Counted from the stretch's first letter, positions 35,943 through 44,259 are shown. The stretch: DNA of 64,000 nucleotides from Streptomyces sp. Edi2 (GCF_040253635.1 NZ_JBEJGX010000003.1:1860001-1924000), one strand, 5' to 3'. Notes: a model not told the origin generated them from the sequence alone. Program-made: numbers and translations.

Positions 35943-36661
35943 CGGGCGACCCGCCCTGCCTTCTCGGCGCCGGCGCCCTCGATGAGGGTGACCACGCACT
36001 CGATGACCTGCTCCAGCGTCAGCTCGGTGGTGTCGACCTCGACGGCATCGTCCGCCTTGGCCAGCGGGGAGGTCTTGCGGCCGGAGTCGGCGGCGTCCCG
36101 CTTGATCAGCGCCTCGCGGGTGGCGGCCAGGTCGCCGGCCTCCTTGCCCTTGAGCTCGCCGCTGCGGCGGGCCGCCCGCGCCTCGGGGGAGGCGGTGAGG
36201 AAGACCTTGAGGTCGGCGTCGGGCAGGACGGTGATGCCGATGTCCCGGCCCTCGACGACGATGCCGTTCGGCGCCTCGGCGGCGATGCTGCGCTGCAGAT
36301 CGGTGATCAGGGTCCGCACCTCGGGCACGGCGCTGACGGCGCTGACCGCGGCGGTGACCTCCTGGGTGCGGATCGGGCCCGCGGCGTCCAGGCCGTCGAC
36401 CGTGATGGTCGGGGCGGCCGGGTCGGTGCCGGAGACGATCACGGGCTTGGCGGAGGCGTCGGCCACCGCGGTCGCGTCGTTGACGTCGATGCCGTTGGTC
36501 AGCATCCACCAGGTGATCGCGCGGTACTGGGCGCCGGTGTCGAGGTAGCCGAGGCCCAGCTTGGCGGCGACGGCCTTGGACGTGCTGGACTTGCCCGTGC
36601 CTGCGGGGCCGTCGATGGCGACAATCACTGCTGCCGGGGCGGTCCGAGCGGCGGTTTCCAC
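35939..36661 (-). CDS. cmk: Cytidylate kinase
   Basis: A 240-aa kinase that phosphorylates CMP and dCMP. P-loop IDGPAGTGKSSTSKAVA (about 15-31), then LDTGAQYRA (CMP-binding) and VEGRDIGITVLPDADLKVFL (about 135-154) are characteristic. GTG 36661 was chosen over upstream GTG codons because an AAAGG lies about ten bases before it. The family signature and the plsC overlap make the call firm. Confidence 0.93.
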   Translation of the reverse strand: METAARTAPAAVIVAIDGPAGTGKSSTSKAVAAKLGLGYLDTGAQYRAITWWMLTNGIDVNDATAVADASAKPVIVSGTDPAAPTITVDGLDAAGPIRTQEVTAAVSAVSAVPEVRTLITDLQRSIAAEAPNGIVVEGRDIGITVLPDADLKVFLTASPEARAARRSGELKGKEAGDLAATREALIKRDAADSGRKTSPLAKADDAVEVDTTELTLEQVIECVVTLIEGAGAEKAGRVAR

Positions 36662-36758
36662 GGTGACGAACACCTTTCTTGTACACGGGGCGGGGGTCCA
36701 AGGCCACAAGGGCCTCGGACAAGGTTACTGGCTCACCCGCACCGCCCCGTCCACGGTC

Positions 36759-37844
36759 TCACTGCCGGATGGACCAGCCCCGCTCCCGCAGCTCCGCGGT
36801 CAGCACCGGCACGGCCTGCGGCTCGACCATGAGCTGGATGAAGCCCGCCTGCTGGCCGGTGGCGTGCTCGATGCGGACGTCCTCGATGTTGACCCCCACC
36901 CGGCCGGCGTCGGCGAAGATCCGGGCCAGCTCGCCGGGCTGGTCACCGATGTGCACGGCGACGATCTCATAGATGGCCGGGGCGGCGCCGTGCTTGCCGG
37001 GCACCCGCTCCCGCCCGGCATTGCCGCGGCGGAGCACGTCCGCGATGCCGCCGGCGCCCCCGCCGCGCTTCGCGTCGTCGGCGGACTCCAGGGCGCGCAG
37101 GGACCGTACCGTCTCGTCCAGGTCGGCGGCGATCTCGCCCAGCACATCGGCGACCGGGCCCGGATTGGCGGAGAGGATGTCGATCCACATCGCCGGATCG
37201 GAGGCCGCGATCCGCGTCACATCGCGGATGCCCTGGCCGCAGAGCCGTACGGCGGTCTCGTCGGCACCCTTGAGCCGGGCGGCCACCAGGCTGGAGACCA
37301 GTTGCGGGGTGTGCGAGACCAGGGCGACGGCGCGGTCGTGCGCATCCGCGTCCATCACCACCGGGACGGCCCGGCACAGGGCGACCAGCTCCAGTGCGAG
37401 ATTGAGCACCTTGGTGTCGCCGTCGCGGGTCGGGGTGAGCACCCAGGGCCGGCCCTCGAAGAGGTCGGCGGTGGCGGCCAGCGGGCCGGAGCGCTCCTTG
37501 CCGGCCATCGGGTGGGTGCCGAGGTAGCCGGACAGCTCGCAGCCCATCGCCTCCAGCTCGCGGCGCGGGCCGCCCTTGACGCTGGCGACGTCGAGGTAGG
37601 CGCGGGCCGCCCCACGCCGTATGGCACCGGCCAGCGCCGCCGCGACATGGGCCGGCGGCACGGCCACGATGGCCAGATCGACCGGGCCCGGGGGCGCCTC
37701 GGCGGTGCCGGCGCCGAGCGCGGCGGCCGTCAGGGCCTGGGCCTGGTCGTGGTCCTCCAGGAAGACCTGGACGCCGCGGGCGCTCAGCGCCAGCGCGGCG
37801 GAGGTGCCGATCAGGCCCGTTCCGATGACGAGTGCGCTCCTCAC
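36759..37844 (-). CDS. tyrA: Prephenate dehydrogenase with C-terminal ACT domain
   Basis: A 361-aa enzyme of tyrosine synthesis converting prephenate to 4-hydroxyphenylpyruvate with NAD(P). It begins with a Rossmann fold (ALVIGTGLIGTSAALAL). The catalytic region has GTHPMAGKERSGP (His) and VSHTPQLVSS. The last ~75 residues form an ACT domain (IYEIVAVHIGDQPGELARIFADAGRVGVNIEDV), suggesting feedback control by an amino acid. GTG 37844 overlaps the aroH stop (GTGA). Confidence 0.93.
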   Translation of the reverse strand: MRSALVIGTGLIGTSAALALSARGVQVFLEDHDQAQALTAAALGAGTAEAPPGPVDLAIVAVPPAHVAAALAGAIRRGAARAYLDVASVKGGPRRELEAMGCELSGYLGTHPMAGKERSGPLAATADLFEGRPWVLTPTRDGDTKVLNLALELVALCRAVPVVMDADAHDRAVALVSHTPQLVSSLVAARLKGADETAVRLCGQGIRDVTRIAASDPAMWIDILSANPGPVADVLGEIAADLDETVRSLRALESADDAKRGGGAGGIADVLRRGNAGRERVPGKHGAAPAIYEIVAVHIGDQPGELARIFADAGRVGVNIEDVRIEHATGQQAGFIQLMVEPQAVPVLTAELRERGWSIRQ

Positions 37845-38203
37845 TGCGCAATGTCCTTTCGCAGCGCCCCGGCCGCGCCGAGGTAGACATGGGCGATCCC
37901 GGCCTTGGACAGATCGGTCTCCACATGGGCGAGCACCCGCACCACGCGCTCCATGGCGCCGGTGATGTCCAGCTCCTGGGCGCAGATCAGCGGGACGTCC
38001 GTGATGCCCAGGGCGCGCGCGGCGGCTGCCGGGAAGTCGCTGTGCAGATCGGGGGTGGCGGTGAACCAGACGCTGATCAGGTCGTCCGCGCCGAGGCCGT
38101 TGCGTTCGAGGACGGCGGTGAGCAGTTCGCCGACCTGCTGCTGCATATGCTCCGCGTCGTCCCGCTCCAGCTGGACGGCCCCGCGGACCGCTCGTACCGC
38201 CAC
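37841..38203 (-). CDS. aroH: Chorismate mutase, AroH class
   Basis: A 120-aa trimeric-type chorismate mutase. GTG 38203 follows AGGGGGAGC. VRAVRGAVQLERDDAEHM carries the active-site Arg (RGA) and Glu; SVWFTATPDLHSDFPAAAAR and VPLICAQELDITGAMERVVRVL complete the fold. It converts chorismate to prephenate, the substrate of the next gene. It appears to be the first gene of the leftward run to der. Confidence 0.93.
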   Translation of the reverse strand: MAVRAVRGAVQLERDDAEHMQQQVGELLTAVLERNGLGADDLISVWFTATPDLHSDFPAAAARALGITDVPLICAQELDITGAMERVVRVLAHVETDLSKAGIAHVYLGAAGALRKDIAQ

Positions 38204-38431
38204 GTCGCTGCTCCCCTTGCGTTCTGTGCCGCGTCACGCACCTGTGCGCGCACTGATCAGCGTAACCAGCCGCACCGACAATCCGTACGCGGCGGCCGCC
38301 CTGCGGCCCTTATGCGACGGCGGCGGCGCGGCGGCCGAAGGCGCACGGGCCGCGGTCCCTGCGCGTCGCGACCGGCCGCCCACCGACAGTGAACAGGCCG
38401 CCGGAGTTCAACATTCCGCTTTCAAAACCTG

Positions 38432-38460
38432 GTGACATTCACCATCCCACCAGCGACAAT
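38432..38460 (+). promoter_or_regulatory. Candidate promoter for leaderless RlaP-type gene
   Basis: GTGACA (38432-38437) and GACAAT (38455-38460) are separated by 17 bases, and the predicted start point coincides with ATG 38468. No Shine-Dalgarno is present, which agrees with a leaderless message. Confidence 0.45.
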
Positions 38461-38467
38461 CGCCGCC

Positions 38468-39163
38468 ATGTCCGAAGCCGCCGAAGGTCACACCCTGGTC
38501 GCCGAGCACACCGTCTACGCCTGTGTGATGGGCTCGCGCGCCTTCGGTCTGGCCACGGAGACCAGTGACACCGACCGGCGCGGGGTGTATCTCGCGCCCA
38601 CCCCGCTCTTCTGGGGCTTCGAGAAGCCGCCGACCCATGTGGAGGGGCCGCGCGAGGAGGAGTTCTCCTGGGAGCTGGAGCGGTTCTGCCATCTGGCCCT
38701 GCGCGCCAACCCCACCATCCTGGAGTGTCTGCACTCCCCCCTGGTCGAGCGGGTCGACGCCACCGGCCGGGAACTGCTCGCGCTGCGCGACGCCTTCCTG
38801 TCCCGGCAGGCCCACCGCACGTTCACGGGCTACGCCGGCGGTCAGCTCAAGCAGCTGCGGGCCGATGTACGCCAGCACGGCGCGCCCCGCTGGAAGCACG
38901 CCATGCATCTGCTGCGGCTGCTGGCCTCGTCCCGCGATCTGCTCCGTACCGGCCGGCTCACGCTGGACGTCGGCCAGGACCGGGAGGAGCTGCTGGCGGT
39001 CCGGCGCGGTGAGGTGGCCTGGGAGACCGTGGAGCGCCGGATGGCGCGGCTGGCCGAGGAGGCGGAGGCCGCGGTGTCCGGCTCGCCGTTGCCGGCCGAG
39101 CCGGACCGGGGCCGGGTGGCCGACTTCCTGTTCCGGGCCCGGCGGGCATCGGCACTCGGCTGA
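38468..39163 (+). CDS. RlaP-type nucleotidyltransferase, DNA polymerase beta superfamily (copy 1)
   Basis: A 231-aa protein of the PF10127-like family sometimes called RNA repair pathway DNA polymerase beta family. The core motif is MGSRAFGLATETSDTDRRG (21-39): a G-S pair followed by S-D-x-D, the metal-binding arrangement of nucleotidyltransferases. FWGFEKPPTHVEG and NPTILECLHSPLV follow as family-typical segments. It should add a nucleotide to an RNA, protein or small molecule; the target is unknown. ATG 38468 fits the domain boundary. It converges on a second copy of the same family and lies next to an ADP-ribosylglycohydrolase gene. Confidence 0.85.
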   Translation: MSEAAEGHTLVAEHTVYACVMGSRAFGLATETSDTDRRGVYLAPTPLFWGFEKPPTHVEGPREEEFSWELERFCHLALRANPTILECLHSPLVERVDATGRELLALRDAFLSRQAHRTFTGYAGGQLKQLRADVRQHGAPRWKHAMHLLRLLASSRDLLRTGRLTLDVGQDREELLAVRRGEVAWETVERRMARLAEEAEAAVSGSPLPAEPDRGRVADFLFRARRASALG

Positions 39164-39226
39164 GGCCCGGCCGTCCCGGTCCCGGACGATGCGTCCTGGC
39201 CGGACGATTGGTTCCGGCCCGGACGG

Positions 39227-40075
39227 TCAGCCCCGGCCCGGACGGTCGGTCCTGGCCCGGACGACGAGGTCGTGCAGCGCCTCGCGGGCACCGGGGGCGT
39301 CCGGCAGGGCCGTCGCTTCCTGGGCGGCGTCGAGCCGGGCGTGCAGCGCGTCGACGTCCTCGCGCAGCCGCTCCGGGGCGACCACCTCGCCTGCCGTGCC
39401 GTGTTCGGCCTCCTCCTTGGCCGCTATCAGCTCCGGTATGTAGGCGGGCGCGGCCAACTCACCCACCAGCGTGGGCAGATGGGGCTGCACCCGGCCGCTG
39501 TCCATGAGGTGGATGCCGGTGAGCAGCACCCGCAGCGTGTACAGCAGCGGCTTCAGCTCACCGGTCTTCTCGAACAGCCGCCACTGGGTCCCGGCGAAGC
39601 CCCGGTAGTGGTGGGCGTGGTGGGAGGTGAGCAGGTCCGGCACCAGCGCGAGCAGTTCGTCGTGCACGGGAGTGGTGTGCACGACCAGGGGCGAGACCAG
39701 CTGCTCCAGCACGTAGCCGTTGCGCCGCAGCAGGAGCCGGGCGAACTTGCGCAGGTCGTGCGAGACCAGGTCCAGTTCGGTGCGGTCCTGCTCCCACATC
39801 CGGGTCCGCGACTCCTCGGGCTCGTGCAGGCCGAGGAGGGCGGCGGCCGGCAGGAGGTGGGCGCCGCGCAGGTCGACATCGGAGTCCCGGGACGGGAAGC
39901 CGTACAGGTGTGCGCCGGAGACCGTCGCGAAGACCAGCGGATCGTCCTGCCCGGCCACCACGGCGTCCAGGTCGACGGCGGGCAGCCCGGCCGCGCGGAG
40001 GACGGCCGCCCGCTCGGCGGCCGCACCGGGAGCGGTTCCGGGGCCCGCTCCGGCCGCCATAGAGTTCTCAGGCAT
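39227..40075 (-). CDS. RlaP-type nucleotidyltransferase, DNA polymerase beta superfamily (copy 2)
   Basis: A 282-aa paralogue of the convergent gene. The motif SGAHLYGFPSRDSDVDLRG (53-71) gives the G-x-x-x-Y-G and S-D-x-D residues. ELDLVSHDLRKFARLLLRRNGYVLEQLVSPLVV and HHYRGFAGTQWRLFE are characteristic of this family. ATG 40075 follows GGGGGAGG and overlaps the ADP-ribosylglycohydrolase stop by eight bases, so the two are translationally coupled. The operon pairing suggests it acts on the same substrate or on ADP-ribosylated molecules (inference). Confidence 0.85.
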   Translation of the reverse strand: MPENSMAAGAGPGTAPGAAAERAAVLRAAGLPAVDLDAVVAGQDDPLVFATVSGAHLYGFPSRDSDVDLRGAHLLPAAALLGLHEPEESRTRMWEQDRTELDLVSHDLRKFARLLLRRNGYVLEQLVSPLVVHTTPVHDELLALVPDLLTSHHAHHYRGFAGTQWRLFEKTGELKPLLYTLRVLLTGIHLMDSGRVQPHLPTLVGELAAPAYIPELIAAKEEAEHGTAGEVVAPERLREDVDALHARLDAAQEATALPDAPGAREALHDLVVRARTDRPGRG

Positions 40076-41081
40076 CCCAGGCCTCCCCCAGTGCCAGCAG
40101 CTCCGAGCGGTACTCGATACGGGCAGCCCACTCCCCGGGCCAGGCGCCGGCACCCAGGTAGGCACCCGCGAAGGCGCCGGTGAGGCAGGCGATCGAGTCG
40201 GAGTCACCGGAGGTGCAGGCGGCCCGGCGCAGCGCGGTGAGCGGTTCGCCGGGGAAGAGCAGGAAGCACAGCAGGCCGGTGGCCAGCGCCTCTTCGGCGA
40301 TCCAGCCGGCGCCGGTGGCCAGGCAGGGGTCGGCCTCCGGGTCCGGGGCACCGAGCGCCGCGTCCAGCCGGTCCAGGACACCGAGGCACTCGTCCCAGCC
40401 ACGCGCGATGAAGGCCGCCGCGGAGCGGTCCTGGCTCCGCCGCCACAGGTCGCCGAGCCAGTCCTCCCGGTAGACGGTGCGGCGGCCCTGGGCGTACACC
40501 CGGAGCCGGCCGGGCAGCTCGGCGGGCGGCGTGCCGTCGGCGAGGGCGCGTACGGCGTAGGCGGTCAGATCGCCGGCGGCCAGCGCGGTCGGGTGCCCGT
40601 GGGTCAGCGCGGCCTGCAACTGCGCGGCGCCGGAGCGCTGCTGGGGGCTCAGCCCCGGTGCCAGCCCGATCGGCGCGACCCGCATATTGGCGCCGCAGCC
40701 CTTCGACCCCATCTGAGCGGCCCGGGCCCAGGGCAGGTCCCGGTCACTGAGGAGTTCACAGGCCCGCAGACACGTCCCGCCCGGTGCCCGGTTGTTGTCG
40801 GGCGAGCGCCACCAGGCGACGTACTCCTCGCGCACGGGACCCAGGAGGCCGGCCGGGGTGAGCTCGCCGCGCCCCATGGCGGTGCGCAGCCCGCGGCCCA
40901 GCGCCAGCGTCATCTGGGTGTCGTCGGTGACGAAGGCGGGTTCGGGCAGCGCCATCTGCTGCCACGGGCCGCACTTGGCCAGGATCGACGGCACATCGTT
41001 GAACTCGGTGGGAAAGCCGAGCGCGTCACCGAGAGCGAGCCCGATCAGCGAGCCGGTAGCGGCGGACCCCGTGGACACCAT
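40068..41081 (-). CDS. ADP-ribosylglycohydrolase family protein
   Basis: A 337-aa member of the ARH/DraG family. The two metal sites are intact: LIGLALGDALG plus VTDDTQMTL (Asp53, Asp54, Thr55) and SGDSDSIACLTGAFAGA (291-307, Asp293 and Asp295). It would remove ADP-ribose from a modified protein, nucleic acid or small molecule. ATG 41081 is used here; an in-frame ATG at 41105 lies in the loop of the perfect inverted repeat and would add eight residues. A TTGCGG/TAATGT pair on the minus strand (18-base spacer) would allow a leaderless start near 41105. It is translationally coupled to the downstream nucleotidyltransferase. Confidence 0.9.
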   Translation of the reverse strand: MVSTGSAATGSLIGLALGDALGFPTEFNDVPSILAKCGPWQQMALPEPAFVTDDTQMTLALGRGLRTAMGRGELTPAGLLGPVREEYVAWWRSPDNNRAPGGTCLRACELLSDRDLPWARAAQMGSKGCGANMRVAPIGLAPGLSPQQRSGAAQLQAALTHGHPTALAAGDLTAYAVRALADGTPPAELPGRLRVYAQGRRTVYREDWLGDLWRRSQDRSAAAFIARGWDECLGVLDRLDAALGAPDPEADPCLATGAGWIAEEALATGLLCFLLFPGEPLTALRRAACTSGDSDSIACLTGAFAGAYLGAGAWPGEWAARIEYRSELLALGEAWDA

Positions 41082-41087
41082 CAAAAA

Positions 41088-41124
41088 ACCACCCCTTAAT
41101 GTCATGGTGACATTAAGGGGTGGT
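41088..41124 (-). terminator. Perfect 17-bp inverted repeat with T-run at the ADP-ribosylglycohydrolase start
   Basis: On the plus strand ACCACCCCTTAATGTCA (41088-41104), TGG (41105-41107) and TGACATTAAGGGGTGGT (41108-41124) are perfectly complementary. Read leftward, the hairpin is followed by a T-run and then immediately ATG 41081. It follows the stop of the pseudouridine synthase gene by 57 bases, so it should terminate the scp run. It also buries the only Shine-Dalgarno candidate (GGGGTGG) for ATG 41081. The AT-rich centre is unlike the surrounding DNA. Confidence 0.85.
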
Positions 41125-41180
41125 GCGACGCCGCCGCAAGGGCTTTGTCTTCCCAGGGGGCCTCCCCCTGGTGACGACGA

Positions 41181-42395
41181 CTAGAGCTCGACCTCGCGCA
41201 TCAGCATGCCGACCTCGGTGTTGGTCATCCGGCGCAGCCAGCCCGACTTCTGGTCGCCCAGGGCGATCGGGCCGAAGCTCGTACGGACGAGCTTGTCGAC
41301 CGGGAAGCCGGCCTCCGACAGCATGCGGCGCACGATGTGCTTACGGCCCTCGTGGAGCGTGACCTCGACGAGGTAGTTCTTGCCGGTGTTCTCGACGACC
41401 CGGAAGTGGTCGGCGCGGGCGTAGCCGTCCTCCAGCTGGATGCCGTCCTTGAGCTGCTTGCCCAGGTCGCGCGGGAGGGGGCCCTGGATCGCGGCCAGGT
41501 AGGTCTTTTTGACGCCGTAGCGCGGGTGCGTCAGACGGTGGGCCAGCTCGCCGTGGTTGGTGAGCAGGATGATGCCCTCGGTCTCGGTGTCCAGCCGGCC
41601 GACGTGGAACAGCCGCGTCTCACGGTTGGTGACGTAGTCGCCCAGGCACTGGCGGCCGTCCGGGTCCTCCATGGTGGAGACCACACCGGCCGGCTTGTTC
41701 AGCGCGAAGAAGAGGTAGGACTGGGTGGCGACCGTCAGGCCGTCGACCTTGATCTCGTCCTTCTCCGGGTCGACCCGGACGCCCTGCTCCATGACGATCT
41801 GGCCGTTGACCTCGACGCGCGCCTGGTCGATCAGTTCCTCGCAGGCCCGCCGCGAGCCCATACCGGCCCTGGCAAGCACCTTCTGCAGGCGCTCGCCCTC
41901 CTGGTCGCCGAACGTCTTGGGCGTCTTGACCTGCGGCTTGTTGTGGCGGGCGCGGTTGCGCTCCTCCACCTGGGCGTCGTACTCACGGGGCCGTGCGGGC
42001 GCCTGGCCGCGGCCGCGCTGCGGGCCGCCCTTGGCACCGGGGCCAGATCCCTTGGACGCGGCGCCGGCACGCGGGCCGCCCTTGGCCCCGCCACGGGCCG
42101 CCGCGCCACGGCTGCCGCCGCTCTTGGGGGCACCGCTCTTGGGGGCACCGCTCTTGGGACCACCGCTCTTGGCGCCGGCGCTCTTGGCGCCGCCGCTCTT
42201 GGCACCGCCGCGCCCGTCCTTGCCGCCCTGGTCACCGGGGCCGCCCACGTCGTAGCGGCGCTCCTCGGGACGGGGACGGCCGGCGCGCTGCTGCTTCTCG
42301 TCCCGCTTTCCCCCAGCCTTCGGCCGGGAGGGGCCCTCACTCGCACCGCGGTAGTTGCCCCGCCCGCTGTCGTTGTTCCTGCCGCTGCTTCGCAT
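41181..42395 (-). CDS. RsuA/RluB-family pseudouridine synthase with repetitive N-terminus
   Basis: A 404-aa enzyme that isomerises uridine in rRNA, most likely 23S (RluB-like). ATG 42395 overlaps the scpB stop by one base (TGATG). The first ~150 residues are Gly/Lys/Ser/Arg-rich and disordered, containing six five-residue repeats. An S4 RNA-binding domain (ERLQKVLARAGMGSRRACEELI, about 168-189) is followed by the catalytic domain with HVGRLDTETEGIILLTN (the catalytic Asp in RLD) and the KTYLA and GRKHIVRRM motifs. In actinobacteria this gene commonly follows scpB. Confidence 0.92.
   Translation of the reverse strand: MRSSGRNNDSGRGNYRGASEGPSRPKAGGKRDEKQQRAGRPRPEERRYDVGGPGDQGGKDGRGGAKSGGAKSAGAKSGGPKSGAPKSGAPKSGGSRGAAARGGAKGGPRAGAASKGSGPGAKGGPQRGRGQAPARPREYDAQVEERNRARHNKPQVKTPKTFGDQEGERLQKVLARAGMGSRRACEELIDQARVEVNGQIVMEQGVRVDPEKDEIKVDGLTVATQSYLFFALNKPAGVVSTMEDPDGRQCLGDYVTNRETRLFHVGRLDTETEGIILLTNHGELAHRLTHPRYGVKKTYLAAIQGPLPRDLGKQLKDGIQLEDGYARADHFRVVENTGKNYLVEVTLHEGRKHIVRRMLSEAGFPVDKLVRTSFGPIALGDQKSGWLRRMTNTEVGMLMREVEL
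42121..42210. repeat. 15-bp coding tandem repeat, six copies
   Basis: Units beginning CTCTTGG at 42121, 42136, 42151, 42166, 42181 and 42196, the first two identical, encode K-S-G-rich pentapeptides in the pseudouridine synthase N-terminus. The length could vary between strains without a frameshift. Confidence 0.85.
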
Positions 42396-43111
42396 CAATG
42401 ATCCGTCTGAGAGTCGCCGCTGTCGTCTACGTCGAACGACGGGATACCTTCCGGGGAGTCACCCTCCACCGCCTCCGCCTCCGGGAGGAACGGTGCGAGC
42501 TCAGGGAGCTCGTCCAGGCCGCGCAGGCCCATCCGCTCCAGAAAGTAATTCGTCGTCCTGTACAGGATCGCACCTGTTTCAGGTTCCGTCCCCGCCTCCT
42601 CCACCAGGCCGCGCTGGAGGAGTGTGCGCATCACACCGTCACAGTTCACGCCGCGTACGGCCGAGACCCGGGAACGGCTGACCGGCTGACGGTACGCGAC
42701 CACGGCCAGAGTCTCCAAAGCCGCCTGGGTGAGCCGGGCCTGCTGCCCGTCCAGGACGAAGCTCTCCACCGCGTCCGCGTACTCGGCACGGGAGTAGAAC
42801 CGCCAGCCCCCGGCCACCAGGCGCAGGTCGAAACCGCGCCCCTGGCGTGCGTAGTCCTCGGACAGCTCGCGCAGCGCCAGCGCGACCGCCCGGCGGGGCC
42901 GCTGCAACACCCTGGCCAGGTGTTCCTCGGTCGCGGGCTCGTCGACGACCATGAGGACCGCCTCCAGCGCGGGCTTCAGCGCCAGCTCGGCCACTCCCAG
43001 CGCCCCGGCCGGTGCCTCGGGCCGCTCCCCCGCGCTCTCCCCCGCGATCTCGCCCTGGCCGGACGCCGCCTCCGTGATGTCGTACGCCCCGTTCCCGGCC
43101 ACGCCGCTCAT
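42395..43111 (-). CDS. scpB: Segregation and condensation protein ScpB
   Basis: A 238-aa winged-helix kleisin-associated protein. ATG 43111 follows GGAGGAG and overlaps the scpA stop (ATGA). ALKPALEAVLMVVDEPATEEHLARVL (about 45-70) is the first winged helix; LTQAALETLAVVAYRQPVSRSRVSAVRGVN (about 125-155) is the most conserved ScpB segment. It binds ScpA and helps SMC compact and separate chromosomes. The acidic tail is family-typical. Confidence 0.95.
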   Translation of the reverse strand: MSGVAGNGAYDITEAASGQGEIAGESAGERPEAPAGALGVAELALKPALEAVLMVVDEPATEEHLARVLQRPRRAVALALRELSEDYARQGRGFDLRLVAGGWRFYSRAEYADAVESFVLDGQQARLTQAALETLAVVAYRQPVSRSRVSAVRGVNCDGVMRTLLQRGLVEEAGTEPETGAILYRTTNYFLERMGLRGLDELPELAPFLPEAEAVEGDSPEGIPSFDVDDSGDSQTDH

Positions 43112-44259
43112 TCCCGCTCCTCCGCTGGGTGCTCTCCCTGCCCCGCTGTGTCCTCTTCCGGCTCCGCCTCGGCGGCACTCTGCCCCGGTTCCCGGTCGAA
43201 CTCGTCCGTGACCGCTGGCTCGGCCCCCTCCGCGCCCGTCCACCGGACCGTGAGCGCCCCCAGGGCCTCCTCCTGCTCCAGGACCACCACCCGCTCCCGG
43301 TAGAGCTCCAGCAGGGCCAGGAAGCGCGCCACGACGGTAAGGGTGTCCGGGGCGTCCGCGCACAGATCCTGGAAGCCGGCCTCGCCCGCCTCGCGCAGCC
43401 GCGCCATCAGCACCTCGGCCTGCTCCCGCACGCTCACCAGCGGCGCATGGATGTGGTCGACATAGACCTGGGGCCGGGCCTTGGGCTGCATCGCCTTCAC
43501 CGCGAGCTTGGCGAACCCCTCCGCCCCGGTGCTGATGACCACCTCGGGCAGCAGCTCGGCGAGGCACGGCTCCAGCCCGACCGTACGGGGATAGCGCCGG
43601 GCCTCGTCGGCCAGCCTGCCGCTGAAGATGTCCGCGATGCGCTTGTAGGCGCGGTACTGCAGCAGCCGGGCGAAAAGCAGATCACGGGCCTCCAGGAGCG
43701 CGAGATCGGCCTCGTCCTCCACTTCGGCGGCGGGCAGCAGCCGGGCCGCCTTCAGATCCAGCAGCGTCGCCGCGACGACCAGGAACTCCGTGGTCTGGTC
43801 CAGGTCCCAGTCCGGCCCCATGGCCCGGATGTGCGCCATGAATTCGTCGGTCACCTTGGACAGCGCGACCTCGGTGACGTCCAGCTTGTGCTTGGAGATC
43901 AACTGCAGAAGGAGATCGAAGGGGCCCTCGAAGTTCTCCAGCCGGAGGGTGAACGTACCGTCGCGGGCCCCGGGGGAAGTCCCGCCGGGAGAGGCATCAG
44001 GGGCCCCCTCGGGGACGTCTCCAGGGGTGCCCTCGGGGGCGTCCCCGGCGGGGGCGTCCGCGCCGGGGACATCCGCGGGAGCAGCTACCGGTGGCCCGTC
44101 GGCAGCCTCCGGCGCCTCGGCCGACCCGGCAGCCCCGGGGCCGTCGTCCGGCCCCTCCGACCCCGCCGGCACATCCAGCACCTCCGGCCCCGCGGCGGCC
44201 CCGCGTCCGAGAGGTCTACGGGCGCGGGGCGCGGGGGCGTCATCGTTGGTCGTCGGCAT
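43108..44259 (-). CDS. scpA: Segregation and condensation protein ScpA (kleisin)
   Basis: A 383-aa kleisin bridging SMC heads. The first ~100 residues are a low-complexity Ala/Pro/Asp/Gly extension. The kleisin N-domain starts at FTLRLENFEGPFDLLLQLISKHKLDVTEVALSKVTDEF (about 101-138), and the C-terminal winged helix is around 310-355 (TLTVVARFLALLELYRERVVVLEQ). It is coupled to scpB. The long extension is unusual compared with Bacillus ScpA but common in actinobacteria. Confidence 0.95.
   Translation of the reverse strand: MPTTNDDAPAPRARRPLGRGAAAGPEVLDVPAGSEGPDDGPGAAGSAEAPEAADGPPVAAPADVPGADAPAGDAPEGTPGDVPEGAPDASPGGTSPGARDGTFTLRLENFEGPFDLLLQLISKHKLDVTEVALSKVTDEFMAHIRAMGPDWDLDQTTEFLVVAATLLDLKAARLLPAAEVEDEADLALLEARDLLFARLLQYRAYKRIADIFSGRLADEARRYPRTVGLEPCLAELLPEVVISTGAEGFAKLAVKAMQPKARPQVYVDHIHAPLVSVREQAEVLMARLREAGEAGFQDLCADAPDTLTVVARFLALLELYRERVVVLEQEEALGALTVRWTGAEGAEPAVTDEFDREPGQSAAEAEPEEDTAGQGEHPAEERE

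Noticed and set aside
39215..39247. Repeated CGGCCCGGACGGTC at the convergent ends of the two nucleotidyltransferase genes
   Set aside because: Two copies 19 bases apart partly inside the coding end of copy 2; too short and GC-biased to call a functional element.
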